Source: Myxococcus landrumus (lineage in GTDB: Bacteria; Myxococcota; Myxococcia; Myxococcales; Myxococcaceae). From it: DNA of 64,000 nucleotides. The stretch lies in NCBI RefSeq assembly GCF_017301635.1, contig NZ_CP071091.1, forward strand, positions 7,618,501 through 7,682,500. Reading direction: 5' to 3'. A program made the translations under genes and the position numbers. The notes beneath the pieces are model-generated. The model was not told the DNA's origin. It saw nothing but the letters and a program-made list of their open reading frames with translations, and ran no database searches. Each line of letters begins with the position of its first letter. Within the stretch, counting starts at the first letter, position 1. Positions 43,381 to 51,581 of this stretch are shown here, piece after piece.

Positions 43381-43917
43381 ATGGCCGCGAACGACGAGAA
43401 GCCAGGGGCCGAGCGGGTGGGCTCAGTGGAGGTTTCAGCCCAGGAGCCCATCCTGGGGAGCCGCGTGGGACGGCTGGTCTCACGGGGGGCCCATGGCGTG
43501 CTGCAGGTGGACTTCGAGGGCAATCCGCAAGGGCCCGTGCCGGCGCGCGCCGCCGTGGCATTGACTCCCGAGGAGTGGGAGCGGGCCGTGAATGCCCATC
43601 AGTCCGTGGTGCTGCTCTTCGAGAAAGGGGACCCCGGTCTGCCCCTGGTCATGGGGGTGGTGCAGGCCCCCAGCGAGACGCCGCTGCTGGATGTGATGCT
43701 GGAGGAGCGTGCGGCGAAGGGCGGGCCGGTGGAGCTTCGCGTGGATGGTCAGCCGCGCACGGTGAAGCTGGAGGCGCAGGATGAGCTTGTCCTGCGGTGC
43801 GGGAAGAGCTCCGTCACGCTGCGGAGCGACGGGAAGATTGTCATCCGGGGGACCCAGGTGGAGACGCGGGCCTCCGGTGTGAATCGCATCAAGGGCGGTT
43901 CGGTGCAGATCAACTAG
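43381..43917 (+). CDS. DUF6484 domain protein of the VgrG island
   Basis: A 178-residue protein whose first part fits DUF6484 (LGSRVGRLVSRGAHGVLQVDF, then LLFEKGDPGLPLVMGVVQ), a domain found next to VgrG genes in proteobacteria. The C-terminal half has KLEAQDELVLRCGKSSVTL and DGKIVIRGTQVETRASG, strikingly like the end of a VgrG beta-helix needle. It may therefore cap or extend the spike, as PAAR proteins do, and no PAAR gene is present in the island. It begins five bases after the vgrG2 stop. Its function has not been demonstrated as far as I know. Confidence 0.85.
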   Translation: MAANDEKPGAERVGSVEVSAQEPILGSRVGRLVSRGAHGVLQVDFEGNPQGPVPARAAVALTPEEWERAVNAHQSVVLLFEKGDPGLPLVMGVVQAPSETPLLDVMLEERAAKGGPVELRVDGQPRTVKLEAQDELVLRCGKSSVTLRSDGKIVIRGTQVETRASGVNRIKGGSVQIN

Positions 43918-43960
43918 GCGGGAGCTCGTCACGGCCCGCGAGGATTCAGGAGTCTTGGAC

Positions 43961-45232
43961 ATGGCCGTGCTCCCGCCGCCCACGCGGAATCCCGCCGAAG
44001 TCGCGTTCGTCCGCGAGATGCAAGAGGAGCACTTCTCGGAGCTCGAGTTCTTGCTCGAGCAGCGCCAGACGCGCCTGTTGGATGAGTCAGCTCTCTGGGA
44101 AGACCTCGCGGACCTGGAGGAGCGCGTGGCCGCACATGTCGACGCCATGCGCATCGGCCAGGATGTGGCCGTTCCCTTGGCGAAGGAGGGACTCGCGGAC
44201 GGGGATGAGCCGCGCCTCATGGCCGCGGTGTATGCCCTTGCCTCCATCGTGGAGGAGGCGGAGTTGGACAGCCTTCTCCAGGAGATGGAGCACGTCGCGG
44301 AGGACCTGCTGCCTGTCTGGACTCAGGCCCTGGCCCTGGCCGAGCGCCCCGGGTTGACGAAGTGGCTCGCTCCGCTCCTGCGCTCGTCGCGCATGGACGT
44401 TCGTGCCGCGGTGGTTCGCATCATGGGGCGCCGTCTGGAGGGTGGTTCGGAGTTGCTCATGCCGTTGTTGGACTCCCCTTCGGCGCAGGTGCGTGGGGCG
44501 GCGGCCTGGGCGCTCGCGCAGCTCGGTCATGCCCCCGCGAGCTCCGTGCTGGAGAGTCAGTTGCTCGCCCCGCCTGGAGACGAGTGGGCGGAGCTGGCGC
44601 TGGCGGCCTTGTGTCTGGGCTCTTCCCGCGTGCTTCCGCTCTGCCGGACGATGGGCCGTGCTGGAGGGACGAGCTCGCGGGGCTTGCCTCGGCTGCTGGC
44701 GTTGGCCGGCGACGAGCGGGACTGGCCCATGCTTCAGCAATTGAAAGCCCGCCCTGACACGGCGCTGGCCGCGCTGGAGGCCATGGGCATCCTGGGGGCT
44801 GTCGAGGCCATTCCTTGTTTGATGGATGAGCTTGCGGGCGAGGCTCGCGAGCATCGGCTGGTCGCGGCCGGTGCGCTGAACCTCATGACGGGGGCGGGGC
44901 TTCAGCAGGTCGTGAAGGTCCAGGCGGAGGATGAGGAGGACCCGCCACAGGAGCTGCGGCTCCCCAGCACGGACCGGGCTGTCTGGGAACAATGGTGGAA
45001 GGAGAATCGCTCCCGCTTCCAAGGCATCAAGCGGGTGCGGCTGGGAAAGTCCTATGCCGTGGAGAGCTGCCTGGAGGAACTGGCGGCTCCCGAGAGCTCA
45101 CGTGAGACCCGGAGAAGGGCGTGGGAGGAGCTCGCTGTTCGCTCTCGGCAGCACGTGGGGATGGACCTCGATGGCCCCGTGCTTGGACAGAAGCAGGGGC
45201 TGGCTGAGTGGCGGAAGCGCCTGCGTCGGTGA
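43961..45232 (+). CDS. HEAT-repeat protein, TIGR02270-like, of the VgrG island
   Basis: Soluble 423-residue alpha-helical repeat protein. Residues about 60-330 contain HEAT-like helical pairs, for example DVRAAVVRIMGRRLEGGSE and AQVRGAAAWALAQLGHAPAS; the N-terminus (FVREMQEEHFSELEFLLEQR) matches the opening of TIGR02270-type proteins often encoded with VgrG and DUF6484. Such repeat proteins bind partners, so an adaptor or chaperone loading cargo on the spike is plausible. The ATG at 43961 has AGGAG about ten bases upstream and is preferred to a TTG two codons earlier. It is the last gene of the island. Confidence 0.85.
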   Translation: MAVLPPPTRNPAEVAFVREMQEEHFSELEFLLEQRQTRLLDESALWEDLADLEERVAAHVDAMRIGQDVAVPLAKEGLADGDEPRLMAAVYALASIVEEAELDSLLQEMEHVAEDLLPVWTQALALAERPGLTKWLAPLLRSSRMDVRAAVVRIMGRRLEGGSELLMPLLDSPSAQVRGAAAWALAQLGHAPASSVLESQLLAPPGDEWAELALAALCLGSSRVLPLCRTMGRAGGTSSRGLPRLLALAGDERDWPMLQQLKARPDTALAALEAMGILGAVEAIPCLMDELAGEAREHRLVAAGALNLMTGAGLQQVVKVQAEDEEDPPQELRLPSTDRAVWEQWWKENRSRFQGIKRVRLGKSYAVESCLEELAAPESSRETRRRAWEELAVRSRQHVGMDLDGPVLGQKQGLAEWRKRLRR

Positions 45233-45314
45233 CGCCCTGGCGCCCCATGGGCTGTTGTCCGAGGAGCAGTGATGACCATCCGTGGGGATGGAGCAGGGCG
45301 CGGGAGTGCGGCGC

Positions 45315-45356
45315 AGTCAACGCGAGGAGTATCAACGACTGGTCGTTGAGTTGACT
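45315..45356. promoter_or_regulatory. Nested inverted repeats between VgrG island and Cys-rich lipoprotein gene
   Basis: Outer arms AGTCAAC (45315-45321) and GTTGACT (45350-45356) enclose inner arms TCAACGAC (45332-45339) and GTCGTTGA (45342-45349) around a TG centre. The inner dyad is operator-like (18 bp). The combination could also fold as an RNA hairpin with a bulge and stop transcription from the island. Lies 80 bp upstream of the lipoprotein start. Confidence 0.5.
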
Positions 45357-45436
45357 GGGATTGCCTTGGTTTTGCGCGAGGACGTAAGAGGACGGCGCTT
45401 CATCTGGCTGTTCTGTGCTGTCCGAGGGGGGCTGTG

Positions 45437-45877
45437 ATGTTCCTTGCGCGCGTTGTGAATGGCGTTGTGTTGTCTTTGTCGGTGATGTTCCTGGTGCTGG
45501 TGTCTGGGTGCGGAGCCGGTGCTCCGTCCTCGGGCCATGAAGAGTCGGAGCCTTCGCTGGTGGAGGAGGCGTCCCTCGAAAGCGCGGAGCAGGACCTTGC
45601 CTCGTGCAAGTACTACAACTACTACCGGGACGAGGCGCGGAACCCTCGCGGACCCAATCGCTGTTCCAGCAGTTGCGACTGTGACGGCATGCGGACTTGT
45701 AGCTCGAGTGGCTGGTGCCAGGGGGTTGCGCGTCCTCCCGTCGGCTGCGACAGCCCGCGCTACTACTGGAACGAGGCCTGGAATCCGGCGGGGTCGAATC
45801 GCTGCTCGAACGCCTGCCAGTGCGATGGCCGGCGGACGTGCAGCTCGAGTGGTTGGTGCCAGGGGACCTCGCGCTAG
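45437..45877 (+). CDS. Lipoprotein with two Cys-rich repeats
   Basis: Exported lipoprotein of 146 residues; the signal peptide ends in VLVSGC. After an acidic linker it has two copies of a roughly 45-residue module: Cys, YY, NEA/DEA, NP-G, NRCS-x-C-x-C-DG-RTCSSSGWCQG. Each copy has seven cysteines, enough for three disulfides plus one. The WCQG ends and Asn/Tyr content suggest a small binding module like secreted myxobacterial surface proteins; no function is known. The ATG at 45437 is one codon after a GTG, with GAGGGGGG upstream. Its stop lies inside an 18-bp tandem duplication. Confidence 0.82.
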   Translation: MFLARVVNGVVLSLSVMFLVLVSGCGAGAPSSGHEESEPSLVEEASLESAEQDLASCKYYNYYRDEARNPRGPNRCSSSCDCDGMRTCSSSGWCQGVARPPVGCDSPRYYWNEAWNPAGSNRCSNACQCDGRRTCSSSGWCQGTSR

Positions 45878-45906
45878 GTGCGTATTGAGCGCTAGGTGCG
45901 TATTGA
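45871..45906 (+). repeat. Perfect 18-bp tandem duplication over a stop codon
   Basis: GCGCTAGGTGCGTATTGA occurs twice in direct succession (45871-45888 and 45889-45906). The first copy contains the TAG stop of the Cys-rich lipoprotein. The second lies in the intergenic region. Confidence 0.9.
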
Positions 45907-45978
45907 GAAGGAGGGGTGAGCGGGTCCGCCACGAGCAAGTGGCCCGTCCAACCCCAGAACGCGACCCGGTAGCCGGGG

Positions 45979-46242
45979 TCAGCAGTTGTTGTAGCTGCAC
46001 GCCCGATGGCAGACCTTGAAGCGTGCCAGGCAGGTGTCCTGGCAGCTTCTGGGGGCCCCGGGCTCCTCGCATCGCTCGAGACAGGCATCGTAGTTGCCGC
46101 CACAGTCGTAGCAGCAGGGCACCAGGTGCACGGCCGTCTCCGCCGTCACTTCGTCCTGGGCTTCATCGCGGGACTCGGCTGGGACGGGCGCGCTTGCGCC
46201 CAGGCAAAGTCCGACGAGTACCGCCAAGAGCATCTTCTTCAT
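45979..46242 (-). CDS. Small secreted protein with ten cysteines
   Basis: An 87-residue exported protein with a Sec signal peptide (KKMLLAVLVGLCLGASA). The mature part is acidic at first and then has ten cysteines in CxxC and CxxxC spacing: PCCYDCGGNYDACLERC, then SCQDTC, FKVCHRAC and a terminal NNC. Helical CX3C pairs of this kind occur in disulfide-stapled hairpins; metal binding is an alternative. No family recognised. It converges on the Cys-rich lipoprotein gene about 100 bp away. GGGGGAGAC precedes the ATG. Confidence 0.8.
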   Translation of the reverse strand: MKKMLLAVLVGLCLGASAPVPAESRDEAQDEVTAETAVHLVPCCYDCGGNYDACLERCEEPGAPRSCQDTCLARFKVCHRACSYNNC

Positions 46243-46370
46243 GTCTCCCCCTCTGCATGGGCTTCAACGCGTCTGGGGCGACCCACGCGGTGATTTCCAG
46301 ACGGGGGAGAAACGGATTGCGTCGCGTTTCTTAGCGAGGCTCGTACCTTGGGGCGATATCCGGCCTCGGC

Positions 46371-46730
46371 CTACGCCGGGCCTCCGGGGGCCGTGGGCAG
46401 GTGCTCGCGGATGACGCCGAGGAAGTATTCCTTGCCGTAGTACTGGCTCATCTTCCCGAGGAGCTTCCCGTCGCGGAACAGCAGGAACGTGGGGATGCCG
46501 TAGAGGCCGAAGCGGTGAGCCAGTGACTCGTGCTGGTAGGCGTTCACCTTCACGACCCGCATGGGGGCGCCCTCCAGTTCCGAGAGGAGCATGGGTTCGG
46601 CCGCCGCGTAGACCTCGCAGTTCGGGCAGCCCTCGCCCCAGAAGTCCACGACCACCAGTTCGCCCTGGGGCTCCAGGACGAGCTGGTCGAAGTTCTCCGC
46701 CGTCGCCTCATAGCTGACTGGATGCGCCAT
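46371..46730 (-). CDS. Thioredoxin-family protein (CPNC active site)
   Basis: A 119-residue thioredoxin-fold protein without signal peptide. Strand VVVDFWGEGCPNCEVYAAAEP gives a CPNC active site in place of the classical WCGPC, and the cis-Pro loop YGIPTFLLFRDGK is intact. It should act as a cytoplasmic disulfide reductase or thiol-transfer protein; the CPNC variant implies a redox potential or partner different from the main thioredoxin. The ATG at 46730 starts a family-length protein. Divergent from the SMI1-domain gene; a 17-bp palindrome lies 25 bp upstream of its start. Confidence 0.92.
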   Translation of the reverse strand: MAHPVSYEATAENFDQLVLEPQGELVVVDFWGEGCPNCEVYAAAEPMLLSELEGAPMRVVKVNAYQHESLAHRFGLYGIPTFLLFRDGKLLGKMSQYYGKEYFLGVIREHLPTAPGGPA

Positions 46731-46754
46731 GGCCCTTGCCTAACGGTCCGTCCC

Positions 46755-46771
46755 CCGGGCTTCAAGCCCGG
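46755..46771. promoter_or_regulatory. Palindrome upstream of the thioredoxin-like gene
   Basis: CCGGGCTT-C-AAGCCCGG, eight-base perfect arms with one central base, lies 25 bp upstream of the thioredoxin-like start in the divergent region. The symmetry and position fit an operator; an RNA hairpin is excluded in practice by the one-base spacer unless inner pairs open. Confidence 0.4.
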
Positions 46772-47023
46772 CTCGGGGGGGCGTGGCGTCCACTGTCTCG
46801 CCTTCGAGGTGAAGCTCGGGGATGCTGTTCTCCCGGCGTGGTGGGGCGGGGGCCCAGGGCGAGGCCCCCCAGGTTGGCCGCGGTTCTTCCTCCCGAGGGA
46901 GTGGGAGCCCGGCGCCTGGGCTGGGGTGGTCGTGGTAGGTCGGGTGAAAAGTCCCAAACGGACACTGCGCGGCGGGGTTCGTCCGCCGTAAGGTTGCAAC
47001 AGTGGATGTGTCGTGGAGGGGTC

Positions 47024-48697
47024 ATGCACGAGTGGTTGGAGGCACTGCGGAAGTCGGCGAAAGCAGCGGCAACGGGTGTGTCCGCGGATGAGGTCCGGTG
47101 GGCGGAGACCGAGTGCGGCGTTCCGTTCCCCGAGGACCTCGGCCACTTGTACCTGGCTTTCAACGGCGGCGAGTTCCTGGGGGAAGTGACCCTCTTTCCG
47201 CTGCATGGCTCCGAGGGCGCCGCGAGCGTCCTGGAGAAGACGCGGCTGAAGCTGGAGGGCCTCCCGGCGGCGGGTGTGTGGCGCATCGGGATGAAGGGGC
47301 CTCACCGGCACCTGTTCTCCGCGCGCAAGTCGGCCATGGTGGAGCAGGGCGACGGCGGCGGACCGTTGCCGGGCTGGGTCGAGGCGCTGGGTGACGAGGA
47401 GTGGGTCTACGGCACCTGGGATGGCGAGAAGCGCGAGATGCGGCTGTACCGCTCGCTGCGGGACATGCTCGACGTGCTCGTTCCTCCGGAGGAGGTCGAG
47501 AGCTTCGGGGAGCGCACCTTCGCTCGTGCGATGAATGCCGTCCTTCAGGGCGCCCTCTCCGGCGTGGCGGGCGAGGACGAGGAGGAGGAGCAGGCCGACG
47601 AGGAAGATGTCCTCGAGGAGGCCGAAGAAGAGGAGGCCCAGCGCGAGCTCGCCTATGAGTACGACGAGGACGTGTCTCGCGGCCGGAAGGGCACGGGCGG
47701 GGACCGGTACGTCGGCGATGAGGCCGCTGGGTTTGGACGCGCCGGAGCCAAGGCGGGCCAGGGGAAGAAGCCCGTCGCTCGCGTGGAGCCGAAGGTCAAG
47801 CAGGCCGAGCTCTTCGTGAGGCCGACGATGCAGGAGGCCCTGAGCAAGGAGCTGGGGGACGAGAAGAAGGCCGTGAAGAAGAAGGCCCCCGTGGCTCAGG
47901 TCTCGGCGCCGAAGGTCGCCGCTGAGTCTGTCGCGACGAAGGTGGCGTCCGTGGAAGCGCCTCCGGCGGCGTCGAAGGCGAAGAAGGCCCACAAGGGGAA
48001 GACTGGGGCGGTGACGGTCGCGGAGGTGGCTGCGACGAAGGCGCCGGTGGCGGCGGTCTCGGACGAGGCCACCGCTCCCACGAAGGCGGCGGAGAAGAAG
48101 GCCACGGCCCCCGCGCAGGTCGCGAAGACGAAGGCCGCGGGCAAGAAGGCCACGCCGGTGAAGGCGGTGGAGACGAAGTCCACGGACAAGGTCTCTGCCC
48201 CCGCGAAGGCTGTGGAGACGAAGCCCGCGCCGGTGAAGGCGGTGGAGACGAAGTCCACGGACAAGGTCTCTGCCCCCGCGAAGGCTGTGGAGACGAAGCC
48301 TGCGAGCAAGAAGTCCGCGCCGGTGAAGGCTGCGGAGACGAAGCCTGTGGGCAAGAAGTCCACGCCCGTGAAGGCTGCGGCGACGAAGCCTGCGAGCAAG
48401 AAGGCTTCGCCCGCGAAGGCTATCGAGAAGAAGGCCGCAGCCAAGAAGGCGGCTCCTGCGAAGGCCCCGGCGAAGAAGGCTGCCGCCAAGAAGGCCCCGG
48501 CGAAGAAGGCCCCTGTGAAGGTCGCCAAGAAGACACCGGCGAAGGCCGCGAAGAAGGTTCCCGCGCAGAAGTCCGCTGCGAAAGCGGGTGCCAAGAAGGG
48601 GGCTGTGAAGACTCCGGCCGCGAAGAAGGGCGCTGCGAAGAAGGCGGCTCCGTCGAAGAATGCTGCCAAGGCCAAGAAGGCCAAGCCAAGGAAGTAG
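47024..48697 (+). CDS. SMI1/KNR4-domain protein with long histone-H1-like Lys/Ala/Pro tail
   Basis: A 557-residue two-part protein. The N-terminal ~180 residues form an SMI1/KNR4-like domain (AETECGVPFPEDLGHLYLAF, NGGEFLGEVTLFPLHG, WVYGTWDGE), a fold widely used by immunity proteins of polymorphic toxins and also by housekeeping partners. An acidic stretch (about 185-215, EDEEEEQADEEDVLEEAEEE) follows, then about 290 residues of low-complexity Lys/Ala/Pro/Thr repeats such as AKKAAPAKAPAKKAAAKKAP, identical in style to histone H1-like bacterial DNA-binding tails. The tail should bind nucleic acid. A GGAGGGG ribosome site precedes the ATG at 47024. The acidic block could mask the tail. Function unknown. 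Confidence 0.85.
   Translation: MHEWLEALRKSAKAAATGVSADEVRWAETECGVPFPEDLGHLYLAFNGGEFLGEVTLFPLHGSEGAASVLEKTRLKLEGLPAAGVWRIGMKGPHRHLFSARKSAMVEQGDGGGPLPGWVEALGDEEWVYGTWDGEKREMRLYRSLRDMLDVLVPPEEVESFGERTFARAMNAVLQGALSGVAGEDEEEEQADEEDVLEEAEEEEAQRELAYEYDEDVSRGRKGTGGDRYVGDEAAGFGRAGAKAGQGKKPVARVEPKVKQAELFVRPTMQEALSKELGDEKKAVKKKAPVAQVSAPKVAAESVATKVASVEAPPAASKAKKAHKGKTGAVTVAEVAATKAPVAAVSDEATAPTKAAEKKATAPAQVAKTKAAGKKATPVKAVETKSTDKVSAPAKAVETKPAPVKAVETKSTDKVSAPAKAVETKPASKKSAPVKAAETKPVGKKSTPVKAAATKPASKKASPAKAIEKKAAAKKAAPAKAPAKKAAAKKAPAKKAPVKVAKKTPAKAAKKVPAQKSAAKAGAKKGAVKTPAAKKGAAKKAAPSKNAAKAKKAKPRK
48153..48300 (+). repeat. Two near-identical 75-bp direct repeats in the histone-like tail
   Basis: 48153-48225 is repeated exactly at 48228-48300 (73 bp; period 75). 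Each unit encodes a 25-residue block around VKAVETKSTDKVSAPAKAVE. Identity at silent positions shows recent duplication; degenerate copies follow. Confidence 0.9.
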
Positions 48698-48713
48698 GCG
48701 GCCCACGGGTTCA

Positions 48714-48733
48714 TGCCCCCTTTCGAGGGGGCA
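48714..48733 (+). terminator. Perfect hairpin with TTCG loop after the histone-tail gene
   Basis: TGCCCCCT and AGGGGGCA arms close on a TTCG tetraloop 17 bp after the stop codon. Stable stem, no U-tract. Likely terminator for the SMI1-domain gene. Confidence 0.6.
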
Positions 48734-48841
48734 CCCCAAAAGATACGCCGTGGTTCCTGCCACGCGGTCACATCACGGCGCGCACCGCCCCAGGCTTCTC
48801 ACCGAGGCGGTTTCTCCAACCACCCTCAGGTCACGTCACGC

Positions 48842-49114
48842 CTAGCTCTCCGGCAACTGGTCCCGGCGCGCGGGGCGCAGGCGTTCCTCGGGCTGGGCCG
48901 TGAGCTCCGTCTCTTCCGCCTCCTCGTCACCCCGGCGGAACTCGTGAATCTGGTCCGGGAGGATGTCTCGAAAGTCCGGCTCCTCCTCCAGCGGAGGAGA
49001 CGACGCCAGGTCCTGGTCGGTGATGTTGATCTCCTCCTCGCCCGTGTCCTGATTCACATGACGCAGCGAGGTGGACTCGCCCACGTCCTCCGAGCCGAGC
49101 TTCTTGAATCGCAT
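48842..49114 (-). CDS. Small acidic hypothetical protein
   Basis: A 90-residue, highly charged, probably disordered protein rich in Glu, Asp and Arg (DTGEEEINITDQDL, PPLEEEPDFRDILPDQ, RRGDEEAEETEL). No signal peptide, Cys or Trp; no family recognised. The ATG at 49114 follows GAGGAGAG. It stands between the histone-tail gene and a SanA-like gene. Being acidic and next to a Lys-rich tail gene, it might neutralise that tail, but nothing in the sequence shows interaction. Confidence 0.65.
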   Translation of the reverse strand: MRFKKLGSEDVGESTSLRHVNQDTGEEEINITDQDLASSPPLEEEPDFRDILPDQIHEFRRGDEEAEETELTAQPEERLRPARRDQLPES

Positions 49115-49227
49115 GGGTCTCTCCTCGCGAAAGAGGGGTGGGCCAACCTCCGTGTCTCAACAATGAGAACCCACTCGGACCGCCGCAATTCGCGCGCGCC
49201 CGCCCGCCTGCCGGGCTCGGCCCTGCC

Positions 49228-49875
49228 TCAGCCCTTGGGGACCGCCGCGCGGCCCGTGGGGTAGACGGGCTCCACCTTCAGCACCACCATCCCCAGCGCC
49301 AGCACCCGGGACAGCGTCTCGCGCACCGTGTACCGCCAAGGCGTCGAGCGGCCCTCGTCCGCCGCCACGCCCCACGCGTCGATACCCACCGAGTTGGCGA
49401 TGAACAGCGCCCTGGGCAGATGAAAGCGCTGCGTCACCAGCAACGCCTTGCTCGCCCCGAACACCGCGCGCGCCCGCAGGCAACTGTCATACGTCGACAG
49501 CCCCGCCTCATCGCCCAGCACCACGTCCTCCGGCACGCCCCGCGCCAGCAGGTAGCGCCGCATGGCTCGCGTCTCGTGGTGGAACGGCTTCACCTCGTCC
49601 CCACTCACCAGCACCGCACGCACCTTGCCCGCGCGCCACAGGGCCATCGCCATGTCCAGCCGCTGCGCCAGCACCGGAGAGGGCACCGCGCCCGGCGCCA
49701 GCCCCGCGCCGAACACCAGCGCCACGGGCGCATCCGGCGCCTCTTCCAACGGCACGATGCGCTCCTCGTAGCTCACTCGCACCAGGTACGAGAGGACGAG
49801 CAGGCCCACCGTGCCCACGAGCAGGAGGACAAGGGCCCTGCGCGCCCAGATACCGCTCGCTCGGGTTGGCTTCAT
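49228..49875 (-). CDS. SanA/YdcF-like (DUF218) membrane-anchored protein
   Basis: A 215-residue protein with one N-terminal membrane anchor (ALVLLLVGTVGLLVLSYLV) and a DUF218 domain outside the cytoplasm. Typical motifs are ALVFGAGLAPGAVPSPVLAQRL, VLVSGDEVKP, LGDEAGLSTYDSCLRA and LLVTQRFHLPRAL. SanA of enterobacteria affects envelope permeability and vancomycin exclusion; the reaction is unknown. The start is the ATG at 49875. An upstream start would overlap the neighbouring receiver gene's downstream region. Confidence 0.9.
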   Translation of the reverse strand: MKPTRASGIWARRALVLLLVGTVGLLVLSYLVRVSYEERIVPLEEAPDAPVALVFGAGLAPGAVPSPVLAQRLDMAMALWRAGKVRAVLVSGDEVKPFHHETRAMRRYLLARGVPEDVVLGDEAGLSTYDSCLRARAVFGASKALLVTQRFHLPRALFIANSVGIDAWGVAADEGRSTPWRYTVRETLSRVLALGMVVLKVEPVYPTGRAAVPKG

Positions 49876-49952
49876 GGACCCTGGAACACCACGCGAGCCG
49901 CCATTGTGTTCCGACCCGCCCACCAGACAAAGCGCTGTGTGAGGGCCTCGTG

Positions 49953-50372
49953 TCAGGCCGGCGCGTCCGGCTGGGCCCCGGCCTGCCCCGGCAACAGCCG
50001 CCGGAGCGTCTCCAGCAGCCGCCGAGGGTCCACCGGCTTCGGCAGGAACGCCGCCACTCCCTGGCTGGCCGCGTACACCGCTCTGTCCCGAGGACTCATC
50101 CTCTCCGTGTCCGCCGACAGGATGACGACGGGCACCCGCGAGAGCGCCGGCTCACTCCCCCGCGCCGTCAGCACCCGGTGCCCGTCCATCACCGGCAGCC
50201 CCATGTCCAACAGGATGAGCGCCGGACGCGGCGAGGCCGCCAGGTGCCCCAGCGCCTCCCGCCCATCCCCGGCCGCACGCACGGAATACCCCTGGAGCTC
50301 CAGGTAGGCCTGGAGCGCCTCACGGATGTCCAGGTCGTCCTCGACGATGAGCACGGGGCCAGCGGGGGTCAT
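49953..50372 (-). CDS. Stand-alone response regulator receiver protein
   Basis: A 139-residue single receiver domain: acidic pair in VLIVEDDLDIRE, phospho-Asp in LILLDMGLPVMDG, Ser/Thr in VVILSAD, and the Lys in AAFLPKPVD. It has no output domain, so it acts by protein contact, in a phosphorelay or as a chemotaxis-type regulator. No kinase gene adjoins. The ATG at 50372 is chosen because it starts just before the first strand; the frame is open upstream. It is divergent from atpG and shares the 218-bp intergenic region with its promoter. Confidence 0.9.
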   Translation of the reverse strand: MTPAGPVLIVEDDLDIREALQAYLELQGYSVRAAGDGREALGHLAASPRPALILLDMGLPVMDGHRVLTARGSEPALSRVPVVILSADTERMSPRDRAVYAASQGVAAFLPKPVDPRRLLETLRRLLPGQAGAQPDAPA

Positions 50373-50488
50373 GCTCTCGAAGGTAACGTGCCGCCCCGTC
50401 GTCGAAACCCGGGGCTCCGGGGCCCGCCTGGCCGCCCTGCGCCGGAGGGAGCCGGCCACGTGTCCGGAAAGCCCCGGGAGGACTGCCG

Positions 50489-50517
50489 TTGACCGGCTCC
50501 CGGCCCGCTTATATAGG
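50489..50517 (+). promoter_or_regulatory. Sigma-70-type promoter upstream of atpG
   Basis: TTGACC (50489-50494), a 17-bp spacer and TATAGG (50512-50517) make a near-consensus housekeeping promoter. Transcription would start near 50524, about 65 bp before the atpG start. Confidence 0.65.
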
Positions 50518-50590
50518 GGGCCCCGCCGTCAAGCTGCCCTGCTCTCACCTGGGGGTATCGGCAGAACGTCCCACAGGAGTTCCTCGTCCC

Positions 50591-51472
<882 letters not shown>

Positions 51473-51499
51473 TTCCAAGGCCCCACCGCCGTCCGCCCC

Positions 51500-51528
51500 G
51501 GGCCCGCCCCATTTTTGGGAGCGGGCCC
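51500..51528 (+). terminator. Hairpin between atpG and the SPFH gene
   Basis: GGGCCCGC and GCGGGCCC form eight-base perfect outer arms with further CCC/GGG pairing around an ATTTTT loop, 27 bp after atpG. Followed by TTCGCGTTT. It could end or attenuate transcription, lowering downstream expression relative to atpG. Confidence 0.55.
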
Positions 51529-51581
51529 TTCGCGTTTAAGGTCTTCCCCGAGCACGTGTGGGCTCATGCGAGGGAGGCTTC

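Noticed and set aside
40919-43561. 880-codon minus-strand frame across the second VgrG
   Set aside because: Composition is typical of a shadow (Arg/His/Pro/Leu), and the plus strand holds a full VgrG.
45979-46730. Ten-Cys protein and thioredoxin as a coupled disulfide pair
   Set aside because: They are on the same strand but 128 bp apart, and the thioredoxin has no signal peptide while the Cys-rich protein is exported.
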